Below, in pieces: positions 48,401 to 58,812 of a DNA stretch of 64,000 bases. The position numbers and the translations under genes were made by a program. How positions within the stretch are numbered: the first letter of the stretch is position 1; the number at the start of each line of letters is the position of its first letter. The stretch spans positions 13,273,001-13,337,000 of the forward strand of contig OU015567.1 in assembly GCA_907165135.1 (NCBI GenBank). Direction: 5' to 3'. This DNA is from Oikopleura dioica (Eukaryota; Chordata; Appendicularia; Copelata; Oikopleuridae). The notes under the pieces were generated by a model, which did not search any database, was not told where the DNA came from, and was given only the letters and a program-made list of their open reading frames with translations.

Positions 48401-51400
48401 TGGATTACGTCCACCTCCAGGGGGACCCATAGCACAGACGAATCCAATGTCGACAAGATTTCGGAAAGAGCCAATGGCTTTTCGATCGTACCAACCCTTG
48501 TAGTCCATCCATTGTCGAATAATTTCAATGGGCGGTTGAGCACCATATTCTTCAAGCGCTGGCATATTAAAGTCATCGATGAAAAAGACGGCATATTTAG
48601 AAATCGGTGGGCCAAAGATACCCTTTCGTCGCTTGTCAAGCTTGCTATCTATAAGATCTTGAGTTTGATTTGCGGAAGTCTTTGCGGAGAAGACCACGAC
48701 GTTTGGAATGAATTTGTCAGACATGCCGGTCAGAAGCTTATCAGAAATGACGACGGATTTACCAGTACCGGTGGGACCAACTGCGAGAACTTGTTTGTTG
48801 CAGTTAACAAGTTGACCGAGAATGATTGATTGACGAATTGTGTCGATAGTTGGGACCAAGATTTCTGTAAAGTTTGCGCCTTCAGGAACAGTGTATTCGT
48901 CGACCTTAGTGAGCCATGAAACCCACTCTGGTGTGAAGTCATCTTCTTCATCGTCATCCTTGTCTAAGCCAAGAGAGTCGTCAGCGAGAACAAAGTCGTA
49001 AATCTCCCCATCTTCGGGGAATTGGAATTTCGCGCCTTTCTCAGCCATGAGTTTTCGGAGGAACTCATCAAACTTCGATCTTCCTTCAGAATCAGTGGTT
49101 CCACCAATTGACCAAATGAGTGAAAATATGAACCAAGGCTCAGCAAGAAGATCGAGCCGTTTTCTCGCAACAGGTGAGATTCGCTTCATGCTCGTAGAAC
49201 TTCGAACAGCTGATGTTGTGGATCTTCTCACGGAAACTCGCTTTCCGCCTTCAACGCCCATAGCTGGCATACCAGTTTCTTTTGGTCGCAGTGGCTCAAC
49301 AAAAGTATCGAGCAAATTAAGAAGAGAAAATACCAAGTTTCCATTGACACTGGTCACGATTTCTTTCAGATTGCGTCTGACAAAATCGATACTTGGCTCC
49401 ATGTATGTATCAAACAGATCCTTCAAGCATGCTCGATCGACTCCAGGCGGAAGTTGACTAATCCAGCAGTCTACAAATGGCTCGAGTCCGATTCCACCGG
49501 GCTCGAGGTAAACCATACCACACCGTGATACAGTAGCAGGAGAAGCCACAGCCAAATCAGCGACTTCGAACATCATCGTCATATGTGGAGTCAGTTTGAT
49601 AATTTCACCAGAGGAAAGACAAAGTTTTTTGTTATCATCAAGCACAGTATTCATGTTTTCAATCCAAACAGCGTCGACTGGACCATCGAACATGTACCAT
49701 CTTTTGTCACTGTTAGTTGCGCCGCAGCCCTGGCGAATAAGAGTTGACAAAATACCGTCGGTCCATTCGTGAGTCATCGGATCGAACTCACCATAGAGCT
49801 GACCCATTGTAATTGACTTGGGATTCAAACAATCAATGTGTACTTCTTCGTAGACACCACCTGAGATGGAGTCTTCTCCTTTGAGTGACGTAAGCGCTTT
49901 TGCAAGCACTTGTGAGCATTTTGTCTTTCCAGAAATAGTGGGACCAACCAACATAAGACCGTGTCTAACAACAGTCGTTTCGTAAAGCTGAATGCATTTG
50001 TTGACGAAGCCTTCAACTGGTTTGATCTTGTCCTCGTAACAAGCGTTTTGAATAGCTTCAAGAAGTGAGCCGTAGTCGACTTCTTCCTCCTTGATTCCAG
50101 GGAACAAATCGCTGACAATACCGCGGAAGAGCTTCAAATCATCGAGCAAGAATTTTGGAACGTTAACATCCCGAATAGCTCGGAGACAGATCAACTCTTC
50201 GTTCATCTCTGGGTGTTCTCGTTTCAAGTTACCAGCAGCGGAAATGACCGTTTTGACGGCTCTCATACCGAAATCGTAGTGATCTTGGGACGATAGCTGT
50301 TCGGAAGAAAGCTTGAAAGTAGCGGTGATCTTGTGTGCAAGAACCTTCGCTTCATCGAAACCGAAAGAGTACAGAGAAATCTCAGCAATCATTGTGTAGT
50401 TCGGCACCATCATGGCGACTGGACGGAAGAGAGCCTTGAGATTATCGGGAAGCTCGGTACGACCAGCATAACCAGGGTTCATAGTAATGAAAACGGCGCA
50501 AGAGTTGATCAATCGGATTTCCACACCTTCGAAGATGAATGTCTCAGCATTAGCGATCTGAGCCTTTTGGATCGTCATAACCTGTTGGGCGACGACAGAC
50601 AACACTTCAATGTCGATACGGTTAAACTCATCAAAACAGGCCCAGGCACCAGTAGAAGCAAGACCCTTCAAGAATTTACCCATGGCCATGAAATCGAGCT
50701 GATCGGAACAGTTGAAGACAACACACTGGACAGCGAGCGCTTTTCCAAGATCCTTGGTTGTTTCGGTCTTTCCAGTACCAGCGGGCCCAGCAGGAGCGCC
50801 ACCAAATTTAAGATGGAGAGCACCAGTAAGTGTGAGGTAGCATCGATCAGTAAGAGGAGTGATGACAAGACGGCCAGAATTACCAAGATATTCATAGCCG
50901 TATGGAAACTCGGCATTCACAGCTCTGATGAAGAGTCCTCCATCGTACCAGTAGTAACGAAGCTGTGAGATCCACTCGAAATCATTAACAGATGCGATAT
51001 TTTGTTCGTTCAATTCCAGTGTGACATCTCGAGCGTGCACCTCAATGACGATGAGAGCTGAGAGAATCATTCGCTCAAGCCCGGTAAGTTTTCCTCTGAC
51101 TAGATGAACGAGTCCGGAAAGTGCTCCGTTGTACACTTCACAGAAATCGGACAGTGTTCCAGTTTTGATAGCGTTTTCAACGTCTTGAGCCCAGTAGGTT
51201 TGACATCCGGCAATGACAACTTGGCCAGGCCATTTGAGAACCCACTCGTTTCGATCCATTTGTGGATAAGCTTCAACAGCGATTCGGAGGAATTCACGGA
51301 CAGAAGCGCCCATGACACGCTCCACTTCTGTGAGCCAATCTTCGACATTTCCTCGGGGATAGATTTCTTCAGAGAAAGCAACAGTTTCGCCTTCAGCAGA

Positions 51401-54400
51401 TGTCATTTCAGTCATTCGCAAGTCGTCACCGAATGTGATACGAGCAATGTTTTCGAAACACTTTCGCAAGTGAGGTTGAACAGCCGTTGGATCTTTTGTC
51501 TGTGAGAGAATTTCCAAAAGCTCGTCGTCTGAGAGGAAGAAAAAGCGAGGAAAGCCCATTCGCTTTGTCTCGAGATATTCTGAGAGACCCTTTTGTACTT
51601 GCTCGAGGAGCATGTTGCATTCTTTGAGCTTGTCGCAAAGACGCTGATCAGCACAGATTTCGATGACTTTTGGATTGTCAAACGCATTCTTCATGATTTT
51701 ACGCCATGCTCGGTCCATAGTCTGATATCGCTTTGCTTCAACGGGAAGTTGTCGATTAATGTCGTCAGATGAGAAGATTGGCTCCAAATATAGCCATGAT
51801 CGCTGGCAGGTCAGCCACTCGTCGAGCACATCCTGGGTTGTTCGGAGTGTGAGTTCCCATTTTTGGATTCTTTCTTCAAATGGCTTCTTGAAAGGAGAAA
51901 AATTCATCGACTGGGTCATGACTTAATTAAAAGATATTAATTTCGAGCACGAGGTAGAGTCTAGTAAACGAACCAGATTAAACCAGTTTATTTTGTGGAG
52001 TCATCTGCTCTTGAGTTCAATGTTAGAATTTAGCCATTGAAAACAAGGAAGACTATCGAATTAAAAAAAATATTTAAACTTACCGATATGATCATCGAGT
52101 AGCTGTGAAGCTTCATCTGGTGATTTGATGATGTAAGTACCAGTATCTTTGTAATCGAGGACTTCGAAGAGAATCGGTCTCCATTGCTCCTCCATTTTAT
52201 CGAGTGCCGTTTCAATAGCGTATTCCTTAGCAGCCACTTCTGATACCTTGTTGATTTGCTCAGTATATGTATCGAGCTTCATATCCAAGCACTTCTGGAA
52301 AGTGAGTTCTTTCTTCAGAGAGATCTTGAAGCCGAGCTCTTCTGAAAGCTGCTCCCAATGACGGATTCGCATACCCTGGTTTCTCAGACCTTGAATAAGG
52401 GGGACGTAAGGCTTGAACGCCTCGACGGACTGTTTGAAATTCGAAGCAACATTCAAAACAGCCGGAACATCCTTGAAAGATTTCTGAGCTTTGTGGAAAG
52501 TTCTAAAACATTCATCGACTTGTTTCTCGAGCAATTCAGGGTCAATTCCAGACAAGCTGTCATTAAACCAAGTATCGGACCATCGCGACCAGTCAGAACC
52601 GGCAGACCACAAGTCTTTGAAAGGTTGAAATTGGCGCTGCAATTTTTGAATCTTTGAGTAGTCGGTGACAGGCATTTCGAAAAGACGTTCTCGCGCATTG
52701 TACTTGTTTGCAGATTCTTGACATTCGTTAAGAGACTTGACAGTTCTTCGGACTTCGTTGGCAACTTCGTTAGCTTTTGCTGGATCAGTGTAGGCAGAGA
52801 AACCGGCAACAGCCATCTGCATGCTCTCAAGTTTCTCGTGAAACTCGCCGGTATCTTTCATCTGAATCTTCTTCAGGTCTTGCTCGATCACGTCCAAAGT
52901 GCCATAGGTTGCCTCCAACAGTTTTTCTAATTTACCCGGGAAGAACACAGCTTCCCATCGAACATTAAAGTCGTCTTGTGACAGCGGATAGTAGAATTCT
53001 TCAATCAGATCGTAATCATTGACAGCATCTTGTACTTCAAGTGTGAGCTCTTCCAACTGAGCGGGTACGGTTTCCATGTATTCTCGCATATCGGCCAGAT
53101 CTTCAATCGTCATAGGTTTTTCACCAAGTCTGCGCTGGATGTTCTTGCACAGGTTACAAGCTTCGTCTCCTTGGGTTCGAAGCTTCTGAACAAGCAGCTC
53201 CAAAATTGCATCTCCAAGCTGTTTATGTTTCTTAGCGATATTTTGACGAACACTTTCGACAACAACGAAATAAGGTCCAATAACCAGGTTCGACGGAAGC
53301 TCAGCAAGTACTTTTTTCGACAACGCGAATTGCTCATCAACTGCAGCTTTAATATCTTTGGCACTCATCTCATCGAGATTCAACGTTTGGAGATACTCTG
53401 GAATCTTCAAATTGAAAAACTCCAGGAACTGGTTGAATTCTTTGGCGTAAGCCTTGAGCATATCGAGAGACTCGCCAAGTTTTTCGGTGATCACTTCGCG
53501 CATTTTGATAATGTGTGGTTCGTTCTTTCCAACGCTCTCTAGCAAGGAGTTTCCTTTCCAAAATATTTTGTCGACGACGCCTCGCTCAATATGTGGAACA
53601 GCTTGAGTTCCGTTGATCGCTTGATCGAAGATTTTGATGATTGTTTCGATGACATCATCGTATGGTACTTTGTAGCTGACTTCTTCTTTTCCAAGTTGGA
53701 GTTCCATCAGCAGGAATGGAGCACGCTCAGGAACAAAGTTGGAAATCTTCAGCTCAGGACCCCATTCGAAATCTTGGGGGATATTTTGGATAGGGTCGCA
53801 GCAGTCTGTGATCATTTCGACAAAGTTCGTACAGGACCCTTCGACAAGGTAGCGAAGAGCGTCTTGCATGTTAAATCGAATCACATTTAGTAGCAGGAAC
53901 ATTTTCGATTGAGAGTAAGTGTGGTAGTTATTCTCTTTGAGATTGAACCAGCCCTTGCCCATGTACTGAAGAGCACCACGGACGCCACCTTTAATCGCTG
54001 ATACCCACGGGTCACCAAGATAGAGAGTCGTCGTCGTACAAGAGCTCATTTGGCTCTGCTCGAATTCGTTGATTCTTAGCGGCTTTCCAGTGTTCGTGTT
54101 GAAGAGCTGCATGTCGATGACTTTGTTACACTCTTCTCTCACGCGTCCGAGGGCATCAATGACTTCCGCACGAGTCAACAAAGATGAGAAGTTGAATTCG
54201 TTCTTCGCTTTTTGGAAAAAATATTGCGGCTTTTTCGGAGGGTTCTTTTTCGCTTCAGCAAGTTTTTGCTGATATCTCCAGTGGAGAGCCTCGAACAAGG
54301 CAGGGTTGGAATCTGATTCTGCCTGGTACATGATTGAGTTTTCCGCCCGCTGCATGTTGATCTCAACTTCAAATGCAATCTCGTCGGCATATTCTTCCTC

Positions 54401-55483
54401 GACGTTGCGATGAACAACCTTAATCATTTGATCGTCGAGAATTGGTGCACGTTCTCGTGGCATCGAATCGATGTAGAGCTGCTGTTGGAGCAGTAGCTCA
54501 GTTTTCTCTCGAGCGTGATAGGCTTCTACGAGGCGATTGACGAAGTGCATTGGATTCTCTGCGTGGAAGAGGACCAAGATTCTAAGAAAAATGTGAGTAC
54601 GATTGCCGATAAATGGGGGATTAGTACCTTGGTAGTTCAACTTGACCAACTTCACCGTTTTCTTCGATCGCCACTCTCCAGTCGCCGCTATTTCCCGGAG
54701 AGGCCGAACCCTCAACTAGTTCTAGCGCAGCCCCATCGCGCCAGCCGAGTTCTTCGATGTAGACACGGCAGGGTAGGGGGCGCAGCTCGTTCCACTCCTC
54801 AGGAGTTCTCTCATCCCAGTCGTTATTGTCGAATACTTCAAGCGGTAAGCAAAACTTTTCCAATGCTTCAGGATCAGGATATATTTTTTCGAGGTTTATA
54901 TTGCTAAAAATTGTTCTAGAACAGCTCTTGTTTACTTTTTTGAAGTCAAGGAAGATATTTCGATTACTTTAGGGAGTTATGCAGAGTTAATCCATTTGGA
55001 TTAAGTCGACATTTGGATTAACTCTGTACTTGGATTAACTCTGGATTTGGATTAACTCAAGCCCTATCAGGGACTTACTGTTTTTCTAGTAATGAGTTAA
55101 GTTTTCCTTCTTCAATAGTACCACGACAGTCTCTGTACTGTCTCTTCCGTCTTTCTATAGCCAGTTTTCGCGGCTCCTGCCCAGGTGGAATGTACCAGGG
55201 CGTCTGTACTTTTGGCAGCGAAGATTGCTCTGCAAATTGTGACGGAATCGTTCGGCGAGTGTCTCGCCCGTGGCTTTTCATTTCAGGAATATTATCGACC
55301 TTCGGGGTCTCTCCCTCAGTGGATGATGCCCACTAAATACCTTCTAAGGCCTCTTTTCTTCAAGAAATAAATACCTGTAGGGATTGGTTGAATTCTGGGC
55401 ATTTTGAGTTATCCACAGTCGGAGCGTTTTCGTTGAGTACGTCGGAGAAGTATCCCTTCTGCTTCGGCTCAAAGCCACTCATC
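39432..55483 (-). CDS. DNAH1: Axonemal dynein heavy chain 1 (inner arm f/I1-type partner DNAH1)
   Basis: About 4,150-4,200 residues, close to the roughly 4,265 of human DNAH1. The N-terminus has KQKGYFSDVLN and PPGQEPRKLAIERRKRQY, both conserved in DNAH1. Exons 52085-54585 and 46736-51921 encode the tail, linker and AAA1-AAA4. P-loops: GPAGTGKTE (AAA1, about 50775), GPTISGKT (AAA2, about 49935), GPTGTGKS (AAA3, about 48765), GLGGSGRQS (AAA4, about 47735). The stalk and microtubule-binding region is at 46030-46960 (VRAMQRPPPGVRMVIEAVC). AAA5-6 and the C-terminus follow (WVFFQNCHLAPSWMP, FWISGFFFPQAFITGTLQNF, CPIYKTITRAGTLSTTGHST, ending ALMCSLDY). It powers ciliary and flagellar beating. I chose the ATG at 55483; an acceptor-like TTTTCAG precedes it at about 55548. 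One apparent frameshift is at 46889-46894. One intron (43128-43266) is GA-AG. Confidence 0.95.
40205..40510. repeat. GC-rich insertion inside a DNAH1 intron
   Basis: The DNAH1 intron at about 40137-40635 is roughly 500 nt, while most introns of this gene are 40-60 nt. Its middle is markedly GC-rich compared with flanking intron DNA and has no open frame with a known domain. It looks like an inserted element or fossil, but no terminal repeats were recognised. Confidence 0.4.
43643..43810. mobile_element. 168-bp MITE with 24-bp perfect inverted repeats, TA flanks
   Basis: The left end starts CAGCCGGAGTCCAAAATAAG and continues GGAC; the right end is the exact inverted complement, ending GGACTCCGGCTG. 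TA borders both ends (43641-43642, 43811-43812). An internal AAGGGACTTTTT motif is also repeated and inverted, so the RNA would fold into one long hairpin. The features fit a Tc1/mariner-type MITE. It sits in the large DNAH1 intron. Confidence 0.9.
44425..45674 (+). CDS. Intron-nested gene with a SAM-like domain
   Basis: Three segments (44425-44617, 44658-44830, 45187-45674) join in frame: a 40-nt GT-AG intron, then a 356-nt intron starting GTGAGT. The protein (about 285 residues) has a basic, disordered N-terminus. Next comes a segment resembling a sterile alpha motif: DVQVFLTNRRFEEHL, then EVFRNCNGSTLLKLPRKFI, then KCGVADGIRLYNIL. An acidic stretch (SSSDESSDEFEPMELVEACE) follows, and a final folded region ending NRIFKF. 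The gene lies wholly inside a DNAH1 intron on the opposite strand. The frame begins without an ATG, so a short 5' exon is missing. SAM domains mediate protein or RNA binding; the specific role is unknown. Confidence 0.6.
54996..55055. repeat. 17-bp tandem repeat of TTGGATTAA in DNAH1 intron
   Basis: TTGGATTAA recurs at 54996, 55013, 55030 and 55047, exactly 17 bp apart. An inverted copy (GAGTTAATCCA) precedes it at 54984. The repeats fill the centre of the intron between the second and third DNAH1 exons. The core GGATTA is the classic site for K50 homeodomain proteins such as Otx or Pitx. Confidence 0.8.
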
Positions 55484-56257
55484 GTTTTTGGACGTTCCAC
55501 GGGTTCCCCCTCTTCAAAGGAATTCGTGGGTGCGTCCTGCAGTCTGAAAACGGGACAACTGATCTTACCAAAAATAATTGTCTTATCTTGGCGACGCTCT
55601 AGAAACTTTTCATTTTTTGAAAAATGTGATTCAAAAAAAGATAAAAACAAGCGCGTTCAAGCAAAAAATCGATAAATACGTATTTACGAAAGCAACAACA
55701 CAACAACATCACATAAAATTTTCAGTACAGTTAAACATCCTCAATTTCTCTGTAAACCAAATTTAAGACCCTGATGTACTCATTGCGTGCCCTGCTCTCC
55801 TTTCGATAACCATGGCAACGAGGGAAAATTGAAATCAAGGAAGAGAAACTGAGACAATAAAAATCATTAGCGCGTAGAAAATCAGTTCATTTATTGGCTC
55901 AGCTTTTAAATATTTTTTGTGTTTTTCAATATTTTATTCTTGATATTTTGTGCCGTCAAGAAGAAACAATTTTCGTGACAATTTTTGTACAGTGGAATGA
56001 GAAAATATATGATACTAAGGATCTGCCCGTATCGGTAAAGGAAACGACATTGAAGAAATGCGAATGTGATTTTAAAAGCTTTAATTTTGAAATCTACGGA
56101 AGAAAAGGTTCAAGTGAAGGCTTCGGTAACCAAAAAGATAAATCGGTCCTGGCTTTTAGAATTCAAGAAAGTAAAGTTCAGTAGAAACGTGAAAGTATTA
56201 ACAGTAGAAAAGTAAGTTGGAGCAAGTGGGTGGCGGGAGTTACAGAATCAACAAGAC
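55484..56257. promoter_or_regulatory. DNAH1 upstream region
   Basis: About 770 bp between the DNAH1 start and the 3' end of the next - strand gene. It should contain the DNAH1 promoter. An open frame on the + strand (55937-56184) reads TIFVTIFVQWNEKIY but has no in-frame ATG and no recognised domain, so I do not annotate it as a gene. Confidence 0.4.
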
Positions 56258-58346
56258 CTATTCCACAGTTTGGATGATTGGGATGTCGTCTGGGTCGGTT
56301 TCAAGGATGTGTTTTTCATCTGTCGGCTCGGCGGGTGTATCATCCACGATGTTGTTCATTTCCTCGACGGTTCTTTTAAGCTTCATGAATTCGAACTTCT
56401 CGCGTTCGAGAGCAATCCTCTCTCGTTGAAGCCTGTTGCTTTCTTCGGAGATTTTATTCCGTTCCGTCAAGAGCCGTTCCATTCGATTGTTGTGCTCGCG
56501 CATTTCTCTGTGCCACGAGTCCATCATGCAGCCGATCTTCAGAAGAATCTTCTCAACGGCAGTTTGCGGCGCTGAAGGAGGAGTTGAGTTACGGACTGTA
56601 GCTTGAGTATCCGAAAGATGAGGAATCCCAGAGAGTGCTTTTTTAACCGGAGGCGAGAGGGTTACATCAGTCTTGGTCGAGACGAGCTTCACTTTTTTGT
56701 TTTCAGCGTTTTGATCACCTACAAGATAGTTATATATTGATTGAATTTTCTTGTTTTTTGCTTGATCTTCTATTTTTCTTTTGCTATTTTTAGGCATATT
56801 TGATACAAATGATATAACAAATCCTTCTCGTCTGTATTTATATTAAAAGTTACGTAAGAATTTATATAACTGAGTTTATAGCTTCATGTGAAGGCTTCAA
56901 TGTGAAGCTTTTACCCGTCAATAGTTACATCAACGGATAATTATTTTCAGGAGGTTACGTTAATGCTACTAGCCTTTCTTTTTTGACTTTTCCTTGGTCT
57001 TCCAGGGCTGCCAAATTTTCATCTTATTATTTAAATCGCTGGTGGACATAAATACGCACATCATTCATAGGAATTTCTTTTATGCCTTCTGTTATATAAA
57101 ATTTAATGCAATAATGACTGACATTGTTTTTAATTGCTGTTATATAATCATTTATATAACATTTGTAATAATAAGATGCATTCACGGATGAATTGGCAAG
57201 TTAAATTACCTATGTATTTGCTGATTTGGGCCAGGAGTTCTTCTGTACGGAGTTTTACCGCGTTGTTTCCGCCAACAACAATAGGAATGACATTCTCTGT
57301 GATGCCTTGGCCGGATTCTGAGGGAGGCTCACTTTTCGTCTCCGGAGATTCTGAAAATAAATAAGTTGAGAAAAACAAGGTTCTTCTTGTTTACCGTCAT
57401 GAAGATGAGTTGGCGAGGTGTAGCTAGAATCAGGGCTCTCCATCGCTCTTTCATCACAATCTTCATTCACGAGAATTTCCTCGATGCCGATTTCGGGCTC
57501 TCTCTCCGTTTTGACGTTGGGATTTGTTGGACTCGGGCTTGCTGGATTGACGTGCATTACGTTTTCTGCAACGGCAAGATTCGGGATCAAACCGGGAACG
57601 ATAGACAACCCTGCTTCGCTGATAAATTGCGAAGGACCAGTGACGACTTTTGTTGATTCTTGAAGAACTGTTGAGGAGAGGTCTTCGATTTCTTTGAATT
57701 GGTTCTGAAACATTTCATTATACTCATAGAAGGAAAAAAATGCATACCTTATAGCTGAATTTGCGAGAGTCCTTCTGCTTGGAAATGTGATAGACCTTCT
57801 TGAGATTTCGGTACTTTTGCGCGCAGAGTTGATGCGTAATCGTCACTGTTTTCAGCCACTCGCTTCTTGCATCTCCCTAAAAAATAAATGAACGGGGATA
57901 AGAAAAAGTTGCTTTCTACCTTGTTGATGATGTCGGCGACGATTCTCTTTAGAATTTCTATCAAGTCAAGCCAGTCTTCTTTGAAAAGCGTGAGATTTGG
58001 CTTTCGCTTCGCCGCTAGAAAATTTTGGAATTATTCAAGTGAAAAGTTTCAAGAGCCAGCTCCCCAAAAATAAGGGAGCGTGACCCCTTATTTTCTTTCG
58101 GAGACACCAAGACTTACTGATATCGTCGATAAACTTGCGCCTTGTTCTCTGAACGCAGAATTCGACGAGTGAGCTCTCGAGAATGCCCCCCTGGACTCTC
58201 CAAATCTCTCTGTTATAGTTCGAGTACGATCTCGAAGCGCTCTTTTCCGTTTTCACCGCGCTTTCAGCCGGCTCCTCGCTGCCTTGGCTTTGGCCCTGAG
58301 AAGATATTTGATTCATCAACGCGTTGAGCTCGACGCCGGACATCAT
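56258..58346 (-). CDS. Myb/SANT-like (trihelix) DNA-binding protein with coiled-coil tail
   Basis: The start at 58346 reads MMSGVELNALMNQ. Exons 2 and 3 give a trihelix-type domain: EDWLDLIEILKRIVADII, then EWLKTVTITHQL and CAQKYRNLKKVYH, the Trp/Cys/Lys-Tyr pattern typical of Myb/SANT-like DNA-binding domains. The next exons are Pro/Ser/Glu-rich with an SPTNPNVKTEREPE stretch (possible sumoylation site VKTE). The final exon (56258-56725) has a charged coiled coil (RLQRERIALEREKFEFMKLK) and ends DDIPIIQTVE. This Myb-plus-coiled-coil layout is common in MSANTD-type regulators and in domesticated transposon-derived proteins. The intron at about 56726-57206 is long and contains a potential alternative start (MPKNSKRKIEDQ), which would give a short isoform without the DNA-binding domain. 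Confidence 0.6.
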
Positions 58347-58812
58347 TTTCCACCACGCAAATGAGCTACTGTTATCTTATCGCTTCGGCTCAAGTCTCAC
58401 GCTCTAGTAATTATTTTTTCAATAATTAAAAAAGGATGAAGTTTCAATATTTGGTTTTTATCAATAAACAGACAGAAACTTGAGAAATTTTTAAAGCGAG
58501 ACAAACAGACATGATAAAAAATCACTTATATATTAATTAAAATGGCAAGGTATCGTTGATGAGATAAATCGGCCTGTGGAAACGAACACTGTACTTTGAG
58601 GGTTTCAGCTAACGATAAACTTTCAATTACTCTTCGTTTTTCTATGCTTAATTTTAAATAATTAAATTAAAGAATGAAACTATACAAATGTGAAATCAAA
58701 ATACGGAAGGAATTCTGTTTGCATCAAATATATTTTATACAGCGGATTGGTTTTCAATAATTATTAAATATTTAGTTGCGATTTGTACAAAAAAAGATCT
58801 TCATGTTTTTTT
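58347..58812. other. Short intergenic spacer
   Basis: AT-rich DNA between two - strand genes. It must hold the promoter of the Myb/SANT-like gene at its left edge and the 3' UTR of PTDSS2 at its right edge. No other feature is seen. Confidence 0.5.

Noticed and set aside
46736-51919. Many antisense open frames of 60-150 residues over the DNAH1 exons
   Set aside because: They are shadows of the dynein coding frame, lack starts, splice signals and domains.
55894-56184. Plus-strand frame with TIFVTIFVQWNEKIY
   Set aside because: No in-frame ATG and no recognised partner exon or domain.
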